A DNA stretch of 64,000 bases from Pedobacter sp. AK013 (GCF_014205835.1 NZ_JACHCQ010000001.1:186001-250000), one strand, 5' to 3'; shown: positions 46,755 to 55,317, numbered from the stretch's first letter. Made by a program: numbers and translations. The notes: generated from the letters alone by a model not told the origin.

Positions 46755-46811
46755 AAAGCGGCTATTTAGATTAATTTTCAGCATTAAACAGACTTTTTAA
46801 TTAGTTGTTTT

Positions 46812-46829
46812 TGTAATCTTGATTACAAT
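46812..46829. promoter_or_regulatory. Perfect 18-bp palindrome of Crp/Fnr style
   Basis: TTGTAATC-TT-GATTACAA is fully symmetric. Length and half-sites resemble Crp/Fnr operators. It is 58 bp after the membrane protein gene and about 380 bp before the Crp-type regulator at 47207. The rest of the 46755-47206 gap shows no gene. Confidence 0.45.
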
Positions 46830-47206
46830 CAAAAATATATTTGATAATTATCAACCTGTTTATCCTTCATAATAACGATTTTTATTGGATATTTGTCTAT
46901 TAATCCCTATAAAAACCTTTAATAAATGCCTTTTTCAAAAATGCTTGTTAAAAAACTGTATCATTTTTTTAACAAAGCCTGCAGTATTATCTTCACTTCC
47001 GTCAAGATAATCTTTCTACCCAGCGACTGAAGTTTTTTTTGCTAACCCCTATTATTTCAATTGTCTATCTTCCTCTCTCGAAGACCTTAATTTAGTCTAT
47101 CGAAAAGCTTTAAATAACGTAACAACTAGGTCCGTAAACCAGGTTTAACACCCGTTTTACCAATCTAAAGGAAACTACTGCCTTCAGGATTAAACATAAA
47201 ATTTAA

Positions 47207-48271
47207 ATGGAGGGATCTAAAATCTTGATTATACTTGAGGATTTCGATCTAAGGATAAAAATCGCCGAAATACTAACAATCGGGAAATACAATGTAAAAT
47301 CAACAAATAGCGGTAAAGAAGCAATCGACATTATCAGAAAAAGTCCGGTAGATATAATTATTTCGGGGGTAAATGTAGCTGAAATGGACGGAATTGGGGT
47401 ATTGCGTGTTGTAAATAAATTTATAGAAACTGCAGGCATCAGTTTTATTATGGTATTGAACAATCAGGATTATGACCTTGCCCGCAGAGTGATGGAATTA
47501 GGCGCAGATGGCTACCTCATGGCACCTTTTGATGATGGCGAGCTGCTTAACCATGTTGAGGTAAAACTCAGAAAAAAAAGGCTTCAACATGAATTATTTT
47601 TAAAACAGCATACTCAATTAAAGAATATTAACAAAAGCGGAGATGAGTTATCCTGGTTAAGATCAAGATTTGAAGGTTGTTTGCCCAGATCTTTTAAAAA
47701 AAACCAGGTTCTTTATTACAAGGGTGAGAGACGATCACTCGGGTTACATTACATTTTATCAGGAAAGGTAAAAACCTACGTAGCTGATTCAGCCGGCAAC
47801 ATACTTATTACTGGCATCTATGGCCCACATGAATATTTCGGATTTCAGGGTGCATTATTAGGTACTGAAAACAAGGAAATTGCAGAAGCCATTGATGGTG
47901 TTGAAATACTGACCATTCCTTATACCGATCTCCAGAATTTAATTATAGACTCCCCAGACATGTTCCGTATTTTGGCTAAAGCTCTCGCCCACGGCTTAAA
48001 CAACCGTGATGAAAAGCTGCTGAATATTGCCTATTACTCTGTAAGAAAGCGGGTAGCTAAAGCAATTATCGAACTGGCTAAACTAAACCATGTGCCGGCA
48101 GAGAATAATAGATTTATACTTCCCAGATACGATTTGGCATGCTTGATAGGTATTGCAACCGAAACACTGAGTAGGGTGCTTGGGGATTTCACAAGAGAGG
48201 GTTTAATTGAAAAAGACGGCAATAACATTATTATAATCGATATGAACGCTTTGAAAACGATGAAAAATTAG
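47207..48271 (+). CDS. Crp-family regulator with degenerate receiver domain
   Basis: This is a 354-aa fusion. Residues 1-120 fold-match a response-regulator receiver. The site where phosphoacceptor Asp is expected reads IISGVNVAEMDG (Gly54), the conserved Lys before Pro is Met (YLMAPFD), and the Thr/Ser is Asn. Residues about 150-260 are a cyclic-nucleotide-binding-like beta roll (YILSGKVKTYV, GPHEYFGFQGALLG). The C-terminus is a Crp HTH (DLACLIGIATETLSRVLGDFTREGLIE). Related Bacteroidota proteins usually keep the Asp. Here phosphorylation control is probably lost. Confidence 0.85.
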   Translation: MEGSKILIILEDFDLRIKIAEILTIGKYNVKSTNSGKEAIDIIRKSPVDIIISGVNVAEMDGIGVLRVVNKFIETAGISFIMVLNNQDYDLARRVMELGADGYLMAPFDDGELLNHVEVKLRKKRLQHELFLKQHTQLKNINKSGDELSWLRSRFEGCLPRSFKKNQVLYYKGERRSLGLHYILSGKVKTYVADSAGNILITGIYGPHEYFGFQGALLGTENKEIAEAIDGVEILTIPYTDLQNLIIDSPDMFRILAKALAHGLNNRDEKLLNIAYYSVRKRVAKAIIELAKLNHVPAENNRFILPRYDLACLIGIATETLSRVLGDFTREGLIEKDGNNIIIIDMNALKTMKN

Positions 48272-48347
48272 CACGTACTTATCTGGAATATTCACTTGGA
48301 AAATTATCCTTCTGCTCACATCGCTACCTAGTTATAGCCATGAGTAA

Positions 48348-48367
48348 GATCAAGATAAGTCTTGATC
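48348..48367. other. Perfect 8-bp inverted repeat
   Basis: GATCAAGA (48348-48355), TAAG, TCTTGATC (48360-48367). There is no T run, so a weak stem-loop or protein site. The rest of the 48272-48729 gap shows no gene or strong signal. Confidence 0.35.
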
Positions 48368-48729
48368 AAAATCAGATGAAAATTAATTTTTAATACAGAA
48401 TTTAGTTGTAGCCGATCTTAATAGAGATTGGCACAATATCAAAAACGATCATCGCACAAAAATCATAAATCTATTTAATGACGTGTAGAGATGTTCCAAA
48501 GCTGATGTTCGGGTAGGTGAATAGTTTTCGACTGGTCATATCCCTATAACACCTTCAGTTCCGTTAATACCTATGAAGAAGAAAGAGCCGATGATTGGTA
48601 ACTGATAAGAAATTATACCCTTTTAATTCGGGTGAGGATTTGAGCCTTTGAACATGATCGGTTTGTAAATGCGATTTACTTAATAAAAAACAAATCAATA
48701 TGTTAACCACAAAACTTAATTAAACTAAC

Positions 48730-49356
48730 ATGGAAGTAGGCTACATCAAATATTTTTTAAAGGTATTTCTTCCATTGTTAGATCGGAAGAAAGATAGAGC
48801 AGCTATTCGTTTTATGTACAGACATACAGCCTTTCTCAGCATTCGCAAAGGAAAAACGCTTTTTAGGCCAAACAGCTCAACTGCTAACGGTAACATTATA
48901 ATTGTTGCAGATGGCCTGGTTAATGGCTATTTAGCCAAAGGAGAGGCCGAACAGACCAATATATGGTTGGGTATGAAAGGCAGCGTACATATCCCGAACG
49001 GTTTTAAACAAACAGACGGTAACTTCAATCTTTTTGCCGTAGAGGATACTATCGTTTTTTTGATAGACCAAACTGAGCTGGAGGAAGGCTGCTCATGGTA
49101 CCCGGTTCTTGATTCATTATTTAATGCTTATCTTCTCCCAACTGCCATGGCTGATTTAAACAATAGAAATATCTTATTTAGACTGCAGAATACTGAAAAC
49201 AGAATATCGCTATTTAAACGTATTTATCCTGGCCTATTTGACCTGATCCCTACTGATCTGCTTCTCTCCTATCTTGACATTGATTTAAACTTAATACCTA
49301 AGCAAAACTTGCAAATAAATAATGTACATAGCATGGGTGTACTTACTAAATTTTAA
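48730..49356 (+). CDS. Crp/Fnr-like protein lacking a recognisable HTH
   Basis: This 208-aa protein follows the Crp-like order (FLSIRKGKTLFRPN, NIIIVADGLVNGYL, NIWLGMKGSVHIPNGF, DTIVFLIDQTELEE). It then has the helical NRNILFRLQNTENRISLFKRIYPGLFDLIP block that normally precedes the HTH. The usual ASYLGI recognition segment reads LSYLDIDLNLIPK and the protein ends 20 residues later. It is probably a DNA-binding-deficient or diverged member. It lies 458 bp after the receiver-Crp fusion. Confidence 0.65.
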   Translation: MEVGYIKYFLKVFLPLLDRKKDRAAIRFMYRHTAFLSIRKGKTLFRPNSSTANGNIIIVADGLVNGYLAKGEAEQTNIWLGMKGSVHIPNGFKQTDGNFNLFAVEDTIVFLIDQTELEEGCSWYPVLDSLFNAYLLPTAMADLNNRNILFRLQNTENRISLFKRIYPGLFDLIPTDLLLSYLDIDLNLIPKQNLQINNVHSMGVLTKF

Positions 49357-49403
49357 GATCAAAGATTAGAAAAGCGTAATTTTTCCGTTAGGCAATCACA
49401 AAA

Positions 49404-49450
49404 ATGCTGTTGAATAGTGCAGGATATAAACCACATCTATTCAACAGCAT
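49404..49450. other. Perfect 14-bp inverted repeat (hairpin)
   Basis: ATGCTGTTGAATAG (49404-49417) and CTATTCAACAGCAT (49437-49450) are exact complements with a 19-nt loop. On the minus strand the stem is followed by TTTTTG, so it would terminate minus-strand RNA; on the plus strand no T run follows. It lies between the Crp-like and FadR-type genes. Confidence 0.5.
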
Positions 49451-49564
49451 ATCTAATAAAAATACCATCATTCATTAAGCATTATCCTTATCGATCTGAA
49501 ACTATCCAGGAAGTAAGCACCAGATTGACCTTATTTCAAAGCAAAATGATATTGATCAGACACA

Positions 49565-49599
49565 AAACATATGATGTTTATAAAAAACATCATATGTTT
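49565..49599. promoter_or_regulatory. Operator over the -7 box of the FadR-type regulator gene
   Basis: AAACATATGATGTTT (49565-49579), ATAAA, AAACATCATATGTTT (49585-49599) is a perfect 15-bp inverted repeat, and each arm is itself nearly symmetric (ACAT-atg-ATGT). The exact -7 box TATGTTTG (49593-49600) lies in the right arm. The ATG of the regulator follows at 49619. Binding here would block the promoter, so autorepression is likely. Confidence 0.7.
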
Positions 49600-49618
49600 G
49601 TACAGTAGATTCAAAACT

Positions 49619-50269
49619 ATGAAACAGGAGAACAAGCTTTTCGAGCAGATATCAATTAAAATCCGCCAGGATATTAAAGAAGAAAAATTTAAAGTGGGCG
49701 AAAAAATTCCATCAGAGCCTGCACTAATGGAGTTATATGGTGTTGGCCGCTCTACCATTAGGGAAGCAATAAAATCGCTAGCCTTATCAGGAATCCTCAC
49801 CGTTCAGCAAGGTTCTGGAACTAAAGTTAATGCTGTACCTACCGAGCCCATCGAACAGCGTTTACGTAGTTCCGGTTTTGAAGAAATTAATCAGGTTAGG
49901 GCATTATTAGAACAGGAAATTGTGCGTTTAGCTACACAAAACAGAAGCGATTCTGATTTAAAAGCTATTGGTGAAGCGCTTGAAAAACGAAAACTCGCCA
50001 TCAAAAACGAATCGAGAGCAGCATGTGCCAATGCCGATATCGAATTTCATCTGGCCATTGCGCTGGCATCCGGAAACCGAGTATTAAGTGATCTTTATGA
50101 AAGCTTCACCGTAATTATCCGCGATTTTTTTGCCAAACGTACCTCTTCTGGCATTGCTCATTTTGCAATGAGCCATCACTTACACCAGTCGTTATTTGAT
50201 GCAATAAATAACAGAAATGCTGATGCTGCCCGCGAAATCATCACAACTATATTGAACAACAATCATTAA
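49619..50269 (+). CDS. FadR/GntR-family transcriptional regulator
   Basis: The ATG at 49619 gives 216 aa. The N-terminal winged helix is typical GntR (GEKIPSEPALMELYGVGRSTIREAIKSLALSGILTVQQGSGT). The all-helical FCD effector domain follows (about 80-216) with putative metal/ligand residues (NADIEFHLAIALASGN; SHHLHQSLFDAI). FCD regulators sense small carboxylic acids or sugar acids. It is 10 bp ahead of the TauE/SafE-type exporter and DUF1634 genes, which it probably controls together with itself. Confidence 0.92.
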   Translation: MKQENKLFEQISIKIRQDIKEEKFKVGEKIPSEPALMELYGVGRSTIREAIKSLALSGILTVQQGSGTKVNAVPTEPIEQRLRSSGFEEINQVRALLEQEIVRLATQNRSDSDLKAIGEALEKRKLAIKNESRAACANADIEFHLAIALASGNRVLSDLYESFTVIIRDFFAKRTSSGIAHFAMSHHLHQSLFDAINNRNADAAREIITTILNNNH

Positions 50270-50278
50270 AATAAAATC

Positions 50279-51112
50279 ATGTCAATTTTAACTTTTACCC
50301 TGATCTTAATACTCGGGGCATACCTTGCAGGCCTAGTGGGCTCTCTAACCGGACTCGGTGGCGGGGTAGTCGTAATTCCTTTACTTACGCTCGTTTTCCA
50401 TGTCGATATCCGTTATGCCATTGGTGCCGCCCTGCTGGCTTCAATTGCCAATTCATCGGGTGCGGCAAGTGCTTATATTAAAGAGGGCATTACCAACATC
50501 AGGCTTGGGATGTTTTTAGAAATAGCCACTACCGTTGGCGCAGTAATAGGTGCATTAATTGCAATATATACGCCAACTAACACCATTGCCATTCTTTTTG
50601 GCACTGTACTTCTATTTTCTGCAGCAATGACCTTAAGAAAAAAGAATCAAGAAGCCTTAACCGAAGGCAGCAGGTTATCTGCAATACTGAAACTTAATAG
50701 CAGTTACCCCACCCAAACAGGAACGGTAAAATATAAACTCAAAAACGTTGGGGCCGGCTTTTCGATTATGACGGTAGCAGGTGTGATGTCGGGCTTGTTG
50801 GGTATCGGCTCTGGTGCGTTAAAAGTACTGGCCATGGATACGGCGATGAAAATACCATTTAAAGTAAGTACAACTACCAGTAATTTTATGATCGGGGTTA
50901 CCGCAGCAGCTAGTGCTGTAGTTTATCTGCAACGTGGATATATGGATCCTGGGATTGCATTCCCCGTCGTACTCGGCGTATTGGGCGGAGCATTTACAGG
51001 AGCTAAATTATTGACCAAGATTAACCCTTCAATCTTAAGGATTATTTTCTGTATCGCCATCACCTTCGTTGCACTCGAAATGATTTACAATGGTTACTAC
51101 CACAAATTTTAA
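50279..51112 (+). CDS. TSUP (TauE/SafE) family membrane transporter
   Basis: This is a 277-aa inner-membrane protein with eight or so helices. It has the TSUP hallmarks: GLVGSLTGLGGGVVVIPLL in the first half, repeated in diverged form as VMSGLLGIGSGALKV in the second. The family moves sulfite, sulfonates or other organic anions; the substrate here is unknown. It lies between the FadR-type regulator and a DUF1634 gene, 11 bp ahead of the latter, a known pairing. Confidence 0.9.
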   Translation: MSILTFTLILILGAYLAGLVGSLTGLGGGVVVIPLLTLVFHVDIRYAIGAALLASIANSSGAASAYIKEGITNIRLGMFLEIATTVGAVIGALIAIYTPTNTIAILFGTVLLFSAAMTLRKKNQEALTEGSRLSAILKLNSSYPTQTGTVKYKLKNVGAGFSIMTVAGVMSGLLGIGSGALKVLAMDTAMKIPFKVSTTTSNFMIGVTAAASAVVYLQRGYMDPGIAFPVVLGVLGGAFTGAKLLTKINPSILRIIFCIAITFVALEMIYNGYYHKF

Positions 51113-51123
51113 GTTAAAAACAA

Positions 51124-51525
51124 ATGAAAAATATCAGTTCAACACATCTTATACAAGACCGCGATGTAGAAAAAATCGTCGGCAAACTATTGAGGTTTGG
51201 TGTAATCACTGCTAGCCTGGTTGTTTTATTGGGCGGCATACTTTTCTTGATACAAAACGGCACACAAGGCCGACCTGATTACCATATCTTTAAAGGTGAA
51301 GAAAATGATTTTATCACTTTCGGCGGTATTTTTATAGGGCTTTTTTCCCTTAAGTCCATGGCTATTATTCAGTTTGGAGTATTGCTTTTAATCATTACCC
51401 CGATTATGCGCATTATATTTTCGCTGTTTGCTTTTATACTCGAAAAGGATAAACTTTATGTAATCATTACCTTAATTGTGCTCGCAATTATATTGGGAAG
51501 TACTTTTGGGGGCTTAAAAGTTTAA
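51124..51525 (+). CDS. DUF1634 membrane protein
   Basis: This 133-aa protein has three hydrophobic segments and the DUF1634 layout: RDVEKIVGKLLRFGVITASLVVLLGG, a polar connector (HIFKGEENDF), then LKSMAIIQFGVLLLIITPIMRI and a last helix. DUF1634 is commonly encoded next to TSUP transporters and is thought to be an accessory subunit. It closes the regulator - TSUP - DUF1634 unit. Confidence 0.85.
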   Translation: MKNISSTHLIQDRDVEKIVGKLLRFGVITASLVVLLGGILFLIQNGTQGRPDYHIFKGEENDFITFGGIFIGLFSLKSMAIIQFGVLLLIITPIMRIIFSLFAFILEKDKLYVIITLIVLAIILGSTFGGLKV

Positions 51526-51587
51526 TGTTTTCGGTTTTACCTTTTTGTGCAGCTTAGTACAATGTTTTTATTAATTAATTAAGTACG

Positions 51588-51771
51588 AGTAGGAGACGCT
51601 TTTCCATTCAAAATCTGTAGAGTCTTTCAGAACTCTACGGATAGATGGGGTAAAGCCCGCATCCCGATTTTTTCAATCGGGAGAGGACTTGGAATGAAAA
51701 GTGGTACTGCCAACCTCCAAGCACCACAGGCCACTCATTTCCTAATCCTAAAACACGAATATTAATTGGAG
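51588..51771. repeat. Dispersed repeat, composite copy
   Basis: Two parts recur elsewhere in the window. The part at 51588-51642 (GACGCTTTTCCATT, CTGTAGAG, AACTCTA) matches 56091-56143. The part at 51660-51771 (ATCCCGATTTTTTCAATCGGGA hairpin, then CAAGCACCACAGGCCACTCA, ending ATTGGA) matches 55080-55181. No ORF is conserved. It fills the gap between convergent genes. Confidence 0.65.
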
Positions 51772-51856
51772 TGTGTTACACCTAAGCTTTACAGCGTCGT
51801 TAATTATCCCTCAACAGGCTCAGAACGATATGAAGTTCTTATAAAAACAACCCCAA

Positions 51857-52711
51857 TTATCTCTTAAGCTGTTTAACTACGGCAATAATATCTTCTTCTC
51901 CATATTTTGCAGCTGCATCTGCAAAAGTATTCAGTGTTGTTTCAGCCAAGGGCGATGAAATACCCTCTGCTTTGGCCAGGTTCAGATCTTTCACAATATG
52001 TTTAAGGGCAAAAGCAGCTTTGTAATTATCCGCAATAATGGCATCGCCTTTAATTTTAGTAAAAATATTGCCGATGGCTGCATTATTAATCAATTCTAAT
52101 AAATCATCGGTTCCAATCCCTTGTTCATTAGCAAACAGAACCGTTTCGGCCAAACCTTGTGCATATAAGGCCAAAAGTGAATTGATGGCCAGCTTTGCAC
52201 TGTTCCCTGCACCATTTCCACCAACAAGTTTGGCAAGTTTTCCCATTTTTTCGAGAATAGGTTTTACCTGGTTAAAAGCAGATTCTTCTCCTCCAACCAT
52301 AATAACTAACTGACCGGTTTCTGCCTGCTTCACACTTCCTGAAACTGGTGCATCTAAATAAAAATTCTCTCTTTCTTTACACAACATGGCCATTTCTTTT
52401 GAAATTGAAGGGGAAACCGTACTCATATTGATAATGATCTTGCCCGAAGTTTCTACGCTAAAAAGTCCCTCTGCTCCTTTAAAAATCTGATCAATTGCGG
52501 CATTATCGGATACCATAATGATTACAACATCAGTAGTTACAATCAGCTCATTAGGTGTTTTGGCAATTGATGCGCCCATTTCTTTCAGCGCAACTTCTTT
52601 ATCCTTGCTCCTGTTGTAAACCATAACGGTATAACCTGCTTTTATCAGTTGTTCTGCCATCGGGATTCCCATGTTTCCTAACCCGATCCATCCTATTTTT
52701 GTTGTATTCAT
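51857..52711 (-). CDS. NAD(P)-dependent beta-hydroxyacid dehydrogenase (HIBADH-like)
   Basis: The ATG at 52711 gives 284 aa, starting right at the Rossmann motif IGWIGLGNMGIPMAEQL; the longer frame to 52771 is upstream noise. Further family blocks: DAPVSGSVKQAETGQL (substrate loop), and GNGAGNSAKLAINSLLA with the catalytic Lys. Enzymes of this family oxidise 3-hydroxyisobutyrate, tartronate semialdehyde relatives or succinic semialdehyde. The substrate cannot be fixed from sequence. It is a single gene with its own promoter region. Confidence 0.9.
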   Translation of the reverse strand: MNTTKIGWIGLGNMGIPMAEQLIKAGYTVMVYNRSKDKEVALKEMGASIAKTPNELIVTTDVVIIMVSDNAAIDQIFKGAEGLFSVETSGKIIINMSTVSPSISKEMAMLCKERENFYLDAPVSGSVKQAETGQLVIMVGGEESAFNQVKPILEKMGKLAKLVGGNGAGNSAKLAINSLLALYAQGLAETVLFANEQGIGTDDLLELINNAAIGNIFTKIKGDAIIADNYKAAFALKHIVKDLNLAKAEGISSPLAETTLNTFADAAAKYGEEDIIAVVKQLKR

Positions 52712-52886
52712 TTCGTTGTTTTTGTGATAAACAAATGTGCCAAAGAAAAAGCTGAAATTCCTTAAACGCAACGTAAAAATGATACGATAAAATAACTATT
52801 CGAGCGAGCCACTTAAAAATTACTAATTTTTTTAGTAATTTAGTTGCCTATTAAAATAATATCCTACTCCATAATTATCAAACCAT

Positions 52887-53990
52887 ATGGCCAACCTGCT
52901 TAAAGATTTATATTCACCTGCTTTTTACAATAGATTAACCCATGTGTTGACTGTTACCATACCAGGTTTCGAGAAAGAAATATTTATCAAAAAGATTTTC
53001 ACACCCGAATTTGAATTAAAAGAACTGAAAGAGCGGATGAAACACACCACGAATGTGTTACACGATTTTTTAACTGAAGATTATCCTCAAACAATCGTGC
53101 TGATCAAAAAAATAATTACACAGTTAAGGCTTCAGGGCATTGGAGAAGATAGCCTGGCTTATATGTTTTTACCAGATTATATCGAAACCTATGGCATTGA
53201 TGATTTCGAAAGTTCAGTTGAAGCACTCGAATTTGTAACACAGTTTGTAAGCTGCGAATTTGCCGTTCGTCCTTTTATTTTAAAATACGGAAATGAGATG
53301 ATTTTAAAAATGCAAAAATGGTCGCTGCACGAAAACCATAAAGTGAGAAGGCTTGCCAGCGAAGGCAGCCGACCACGATTACCCTGGGCCATGGGCATCC
53401 CCTTTCTGAAAAAGGACCCGACATCCATTTTACCGGTACTAGAAAATCTTAAAACAGATCCGTCAGAATATGTAAGGCGGAGTGTTGCCAATAGCTTAAA
53501 CGACATTGCAAAAGATCATCCCCATGTTGTTTTAAATATAGCTAAAAATTGGTCGGGTTTGGGGGCCGAAACAGATGCTATTATTAAACATGGCTGCCGT
53601 ACACTACTTAAACAAGGCCATGCCGATATTCTTAAACATTATGGATTAGACGATGCAGGAATTTTATTAAAAGATTTCAAGATCTTAACGCCACTGATCA
53701 AAATTGGCGAAAGCCTGGAGTTTTCGTTCTCTATTCTTAATGAAAATCCTTCTGAACAAAAAGTGCGACTGGAATACGCCATTTATTATAAAAAACAAAA
53801 TGGACAGAATACCAAAAAAGTGTATAAAATTTCAGAAAGGATTTATGCTGCAGGTGCAACAATAAACATCATTAGAAAGCAAAAATTTGTACTGATTACC
53901 ACACGTAAATTTCATTTGGGCGACCATCAGATTTCGATAATTATTAACGGTGCCGAAAAGAATATTTCACAGTTTGAATTAACCGCTTAA
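52887..53990 (+). CDS. DNA alkylation repair protein (AlkC/AlkD-like HEAT repeats)
   Basis: This is a 367-aa protein. The N-terminal 240 residues are HEAT-like helices with the family pieces KVRRLASEGSRPRLPWAMGIP and PSEYVRRSVANSLNDIAKDHP. A C-terminal beta-rich extension (about 260-367, LEFSFSILNENPSEQKVRLEYAIYY) is of the kind seen in AlkC-type members. It should excise N3- or N7-alkylated purines. Its 3' end overlaps the NUDIX gene by 12 bp (convergent). Confidence 0.88.
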   Translation: MANLLKDLYSPAFYNRLTHVLTVTIPGFEKEIFIKKIFTPEFELKELKERMKHTTNVLHDFLTEDYPQTIVLIKKIITQLRLQGIGEDSLAYMFLPDYIETYGIDDFESSVEALEFVTQFVSCEFAVRPFILKYGNEMILKMQKWSLHENHKVRRLASEGSRPRLPWAMGIPFLKKDPTSILPVLENLKTDPSEYVRRSVANSLNDIAKDHPHVVLNIAKNWSGLGAETDAIIKHGCRTLLKQGHADILKHYGLDDAGILLKDFKILTPLIKIGESLEFSFSILNENPSEQKVRLEYAIYYKKQNGQNTKKVYKISERIYAAGATINIIRKQKFVLITTRKFHLGDHQISIIINGAEKNISQFELTA

Positions 53991-54437
53991 TTTTGATATT
54001 AATTCATTAAGTAAAGCGATCTGCTTTTCGTTAATGTACGTAATGGCATCGCTGTAAATAAACCAATCTGCTTTGTCTATCTCTGCAAAACTTTGCTTTT
54101 TACCCGAGCGGGGTGGCCATTCTATTTCGAAAGTATTACTAACAACGGTTGAAGGATCAAGATCTCCCTCCACTGCCCAACACAGTACTTTTTTTCCTCC
54201 TTTCTGTACAACAGGTGTTAATTCAATGAAATTTCCGGTTAAGCTTTCGCCGGTTTCCTCCTTAAATTCGCGGATGGCAGCCGTTAAAGTTTCTTCACCT
54301 TCGTTCAATTCTCCTTTCGGTACTGTCCAAAAGCCAAGATCTTTTTTTGCAAAAAACGGTCCACCGGGATGAACAAGAAAAAATTCTACCTGTCGATTTT
54401 TTCTCCTGAAGAGCAATATTCCCGCACTTTGTTTCAT
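53979..54437 (-). CDS. NUDIX hydrolase
   Basis: This 152-aa protein carries the full Nudix box GELNEGEETLTAAIREFKEE-TGE (residues 42-64, matching Gx5Ex7REUxEExGU). The start fits the small diadenosine-polyphosphate/NTP class (SAGILLFRRKNRQVEFFLVHPGG). Such enzymes cleave nucleoside diphosphates linked to another moiety. It converges on the DNA-repair gene with a 12-bp overlap of 3' ends. Confidence 0.92.
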   Translation of the reverse strand: MKQSAGILLFRRKNRQVEFFLVHPGGPFFAKKDLGFWTVPKGELNEGEETLTAAIREFKEETGESLTGNFIELTPVVQKGGKKVLCWAVEGDLDPSTVVSNTFEIEWPPRSGKKQSFAEIDKADWFIYSDAITYINEKQIALLNELISKLSG

Positions 54438-54563
54438 AAGGGTAAAGTAGGGATTTGGAATTAAAAAATTGATAATGAATTGATCTTGGTATCCTTTGGT
54501 TAAGACCCTGAAACAAGTTCAGGAGGACGATTTAAGAAATAAAGGCGCATTCCATTTACTGAA

Positions 54564-54599
54564 CAAAAAAGCAGTCATTTTTTTAAGTTTGACTGCTTT
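54564..54599 (-). terminator. Terminator downstream of the 63-aa gene
   Basis: AAAGCAGTCA (54568-54577) and TGACTGCTTT (54590-54599) form a perfect 10-bp stem with a 12-nt loop. On the minus strand the stem runs into a T tract (complement of 54564-54570). It lies 36 bp past the stop of the small gene at 54636-54827. Confidence 0.65.
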
Positions 54600-54635
54600 A
54601 TATAATCTGAAGAGGAGATTTTGTTAGAGGCGTTT

Positions 54636-54827
54636 TTACAACAAGCCGTACAGGCCGTGAGCATAATTTCTTAAAGAGGATGATACCGTCTTCATCTTAT
54701 CCGGAGATGGGCCTTTCACCTTATAAGCTTCCGGATGAAGTTCTAAACGTTGTTCGTTAACTTGTTCTAATGTGCGCTTGTTGCCTAGTGTTGCATTTTG
54801 TTCTTCGCTTAATTTTAAAGGTGCCAT
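54636..54827 (-). CDS. Small 63-aa soluble protein, unrecognised
   Basis: This 63-aa frame begins MAPLKLSEEQNATLGNKRTL, is hydrophilic and charged, and has no signal peptide and no Cys. It ends in an aromatic/Gly segment (NYAHGLYGLL). A clean terminator follows its stop on the same strand, which supports transcription. No family recognised. A regulatory small protein or a peptide precursor are both possible. Confidence 0.5.
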   Translation of the reverse strand: MAPLKLSEEQNATLGNKRTLEQVNEQRLELHPEAYKVKGPSPDKMKTVSSSLRNYAHGLYGLL

Positions 54828-54900
54828 GATCTTGAAATTTATACTAGAACAACAGGGTTATCTGGAATAAGTTTGCCGTTTTTTGTAATTTTTTTTATAA

Positions 54901-55092
54901 TTATTTTTCAAGACTCGAAATCCAGTTTTCGCTATCCGAAATTTTAACTGGAACACCCAGCACCACGATTTTGAATACCCCTTCGCCATTAATATTCTCT
55001 TGTGTGATATAGTTCTTTTTGTAAAACTTTCCATTGCAGAGAGCACAAATCCTTGTTCTTAAACCCGTATTGCAGCCAACATCCCGATTTTT
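54901..55092 (-). pseudogene. Possible 3' remnant of a gene, truncated at a repeat
   Basis: One minus-strand frame is open for 63 codons to TAA at 54901, with no ATG. It reads like real protein: a CALCNGKFYKK segment with paired Cys, then a strand-rich GVFKIVVLGVPVKISDSE. Its upstream end runs into the dispersed repeat at 55080-55181, where the frame closes. This looks like the tail of a gene whose front was lost when the repeat inserted. Alternatively a non-ATG start is used. Confidence 0.35.
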
Positions 55093-55181
55093 TCATCGGG
55101 ATAAAGCGAAAAGCGGGGCTGCCAAGCTCCAAGCACCACAGGCCACTCATTTCATAATCCTGAAACAAATATCATTTGGAA
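55080..55181. repeat. Dispersed repeat, second copy
   Basis: Copy of the 51660-51771 segment: ATCCCGATTTTTTCATCGGGAT hairpin, then CAAGCACCACAGGCCACTCA and an end ATTTGGA. It overlaps the front of the gene remnant at 54901-55092. The rest of 55182-55317 shows no gene. Confidence 0.65.
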
Positions 55182-55317
55182 CGCAAGACCTGTACATAAC
55201 AAGAAGTTTCTGCCCGTTTTCCACTTTACGCTTCGCAGCGCAGTGAAGACTTATAATAGAAAACGGAACTGCAAATAGCCAAAAATTACTGCACAGTTAT
55301 TTTCAAAAAAAGGCATA

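Noticed and set aside
54858..55046. Minus-strand 62-codon ORF starting with ATG
   Set aside because: Lys/Arg-rich low-quality text; another frame over the same bases reads far more like real protein, so this is a shadow.
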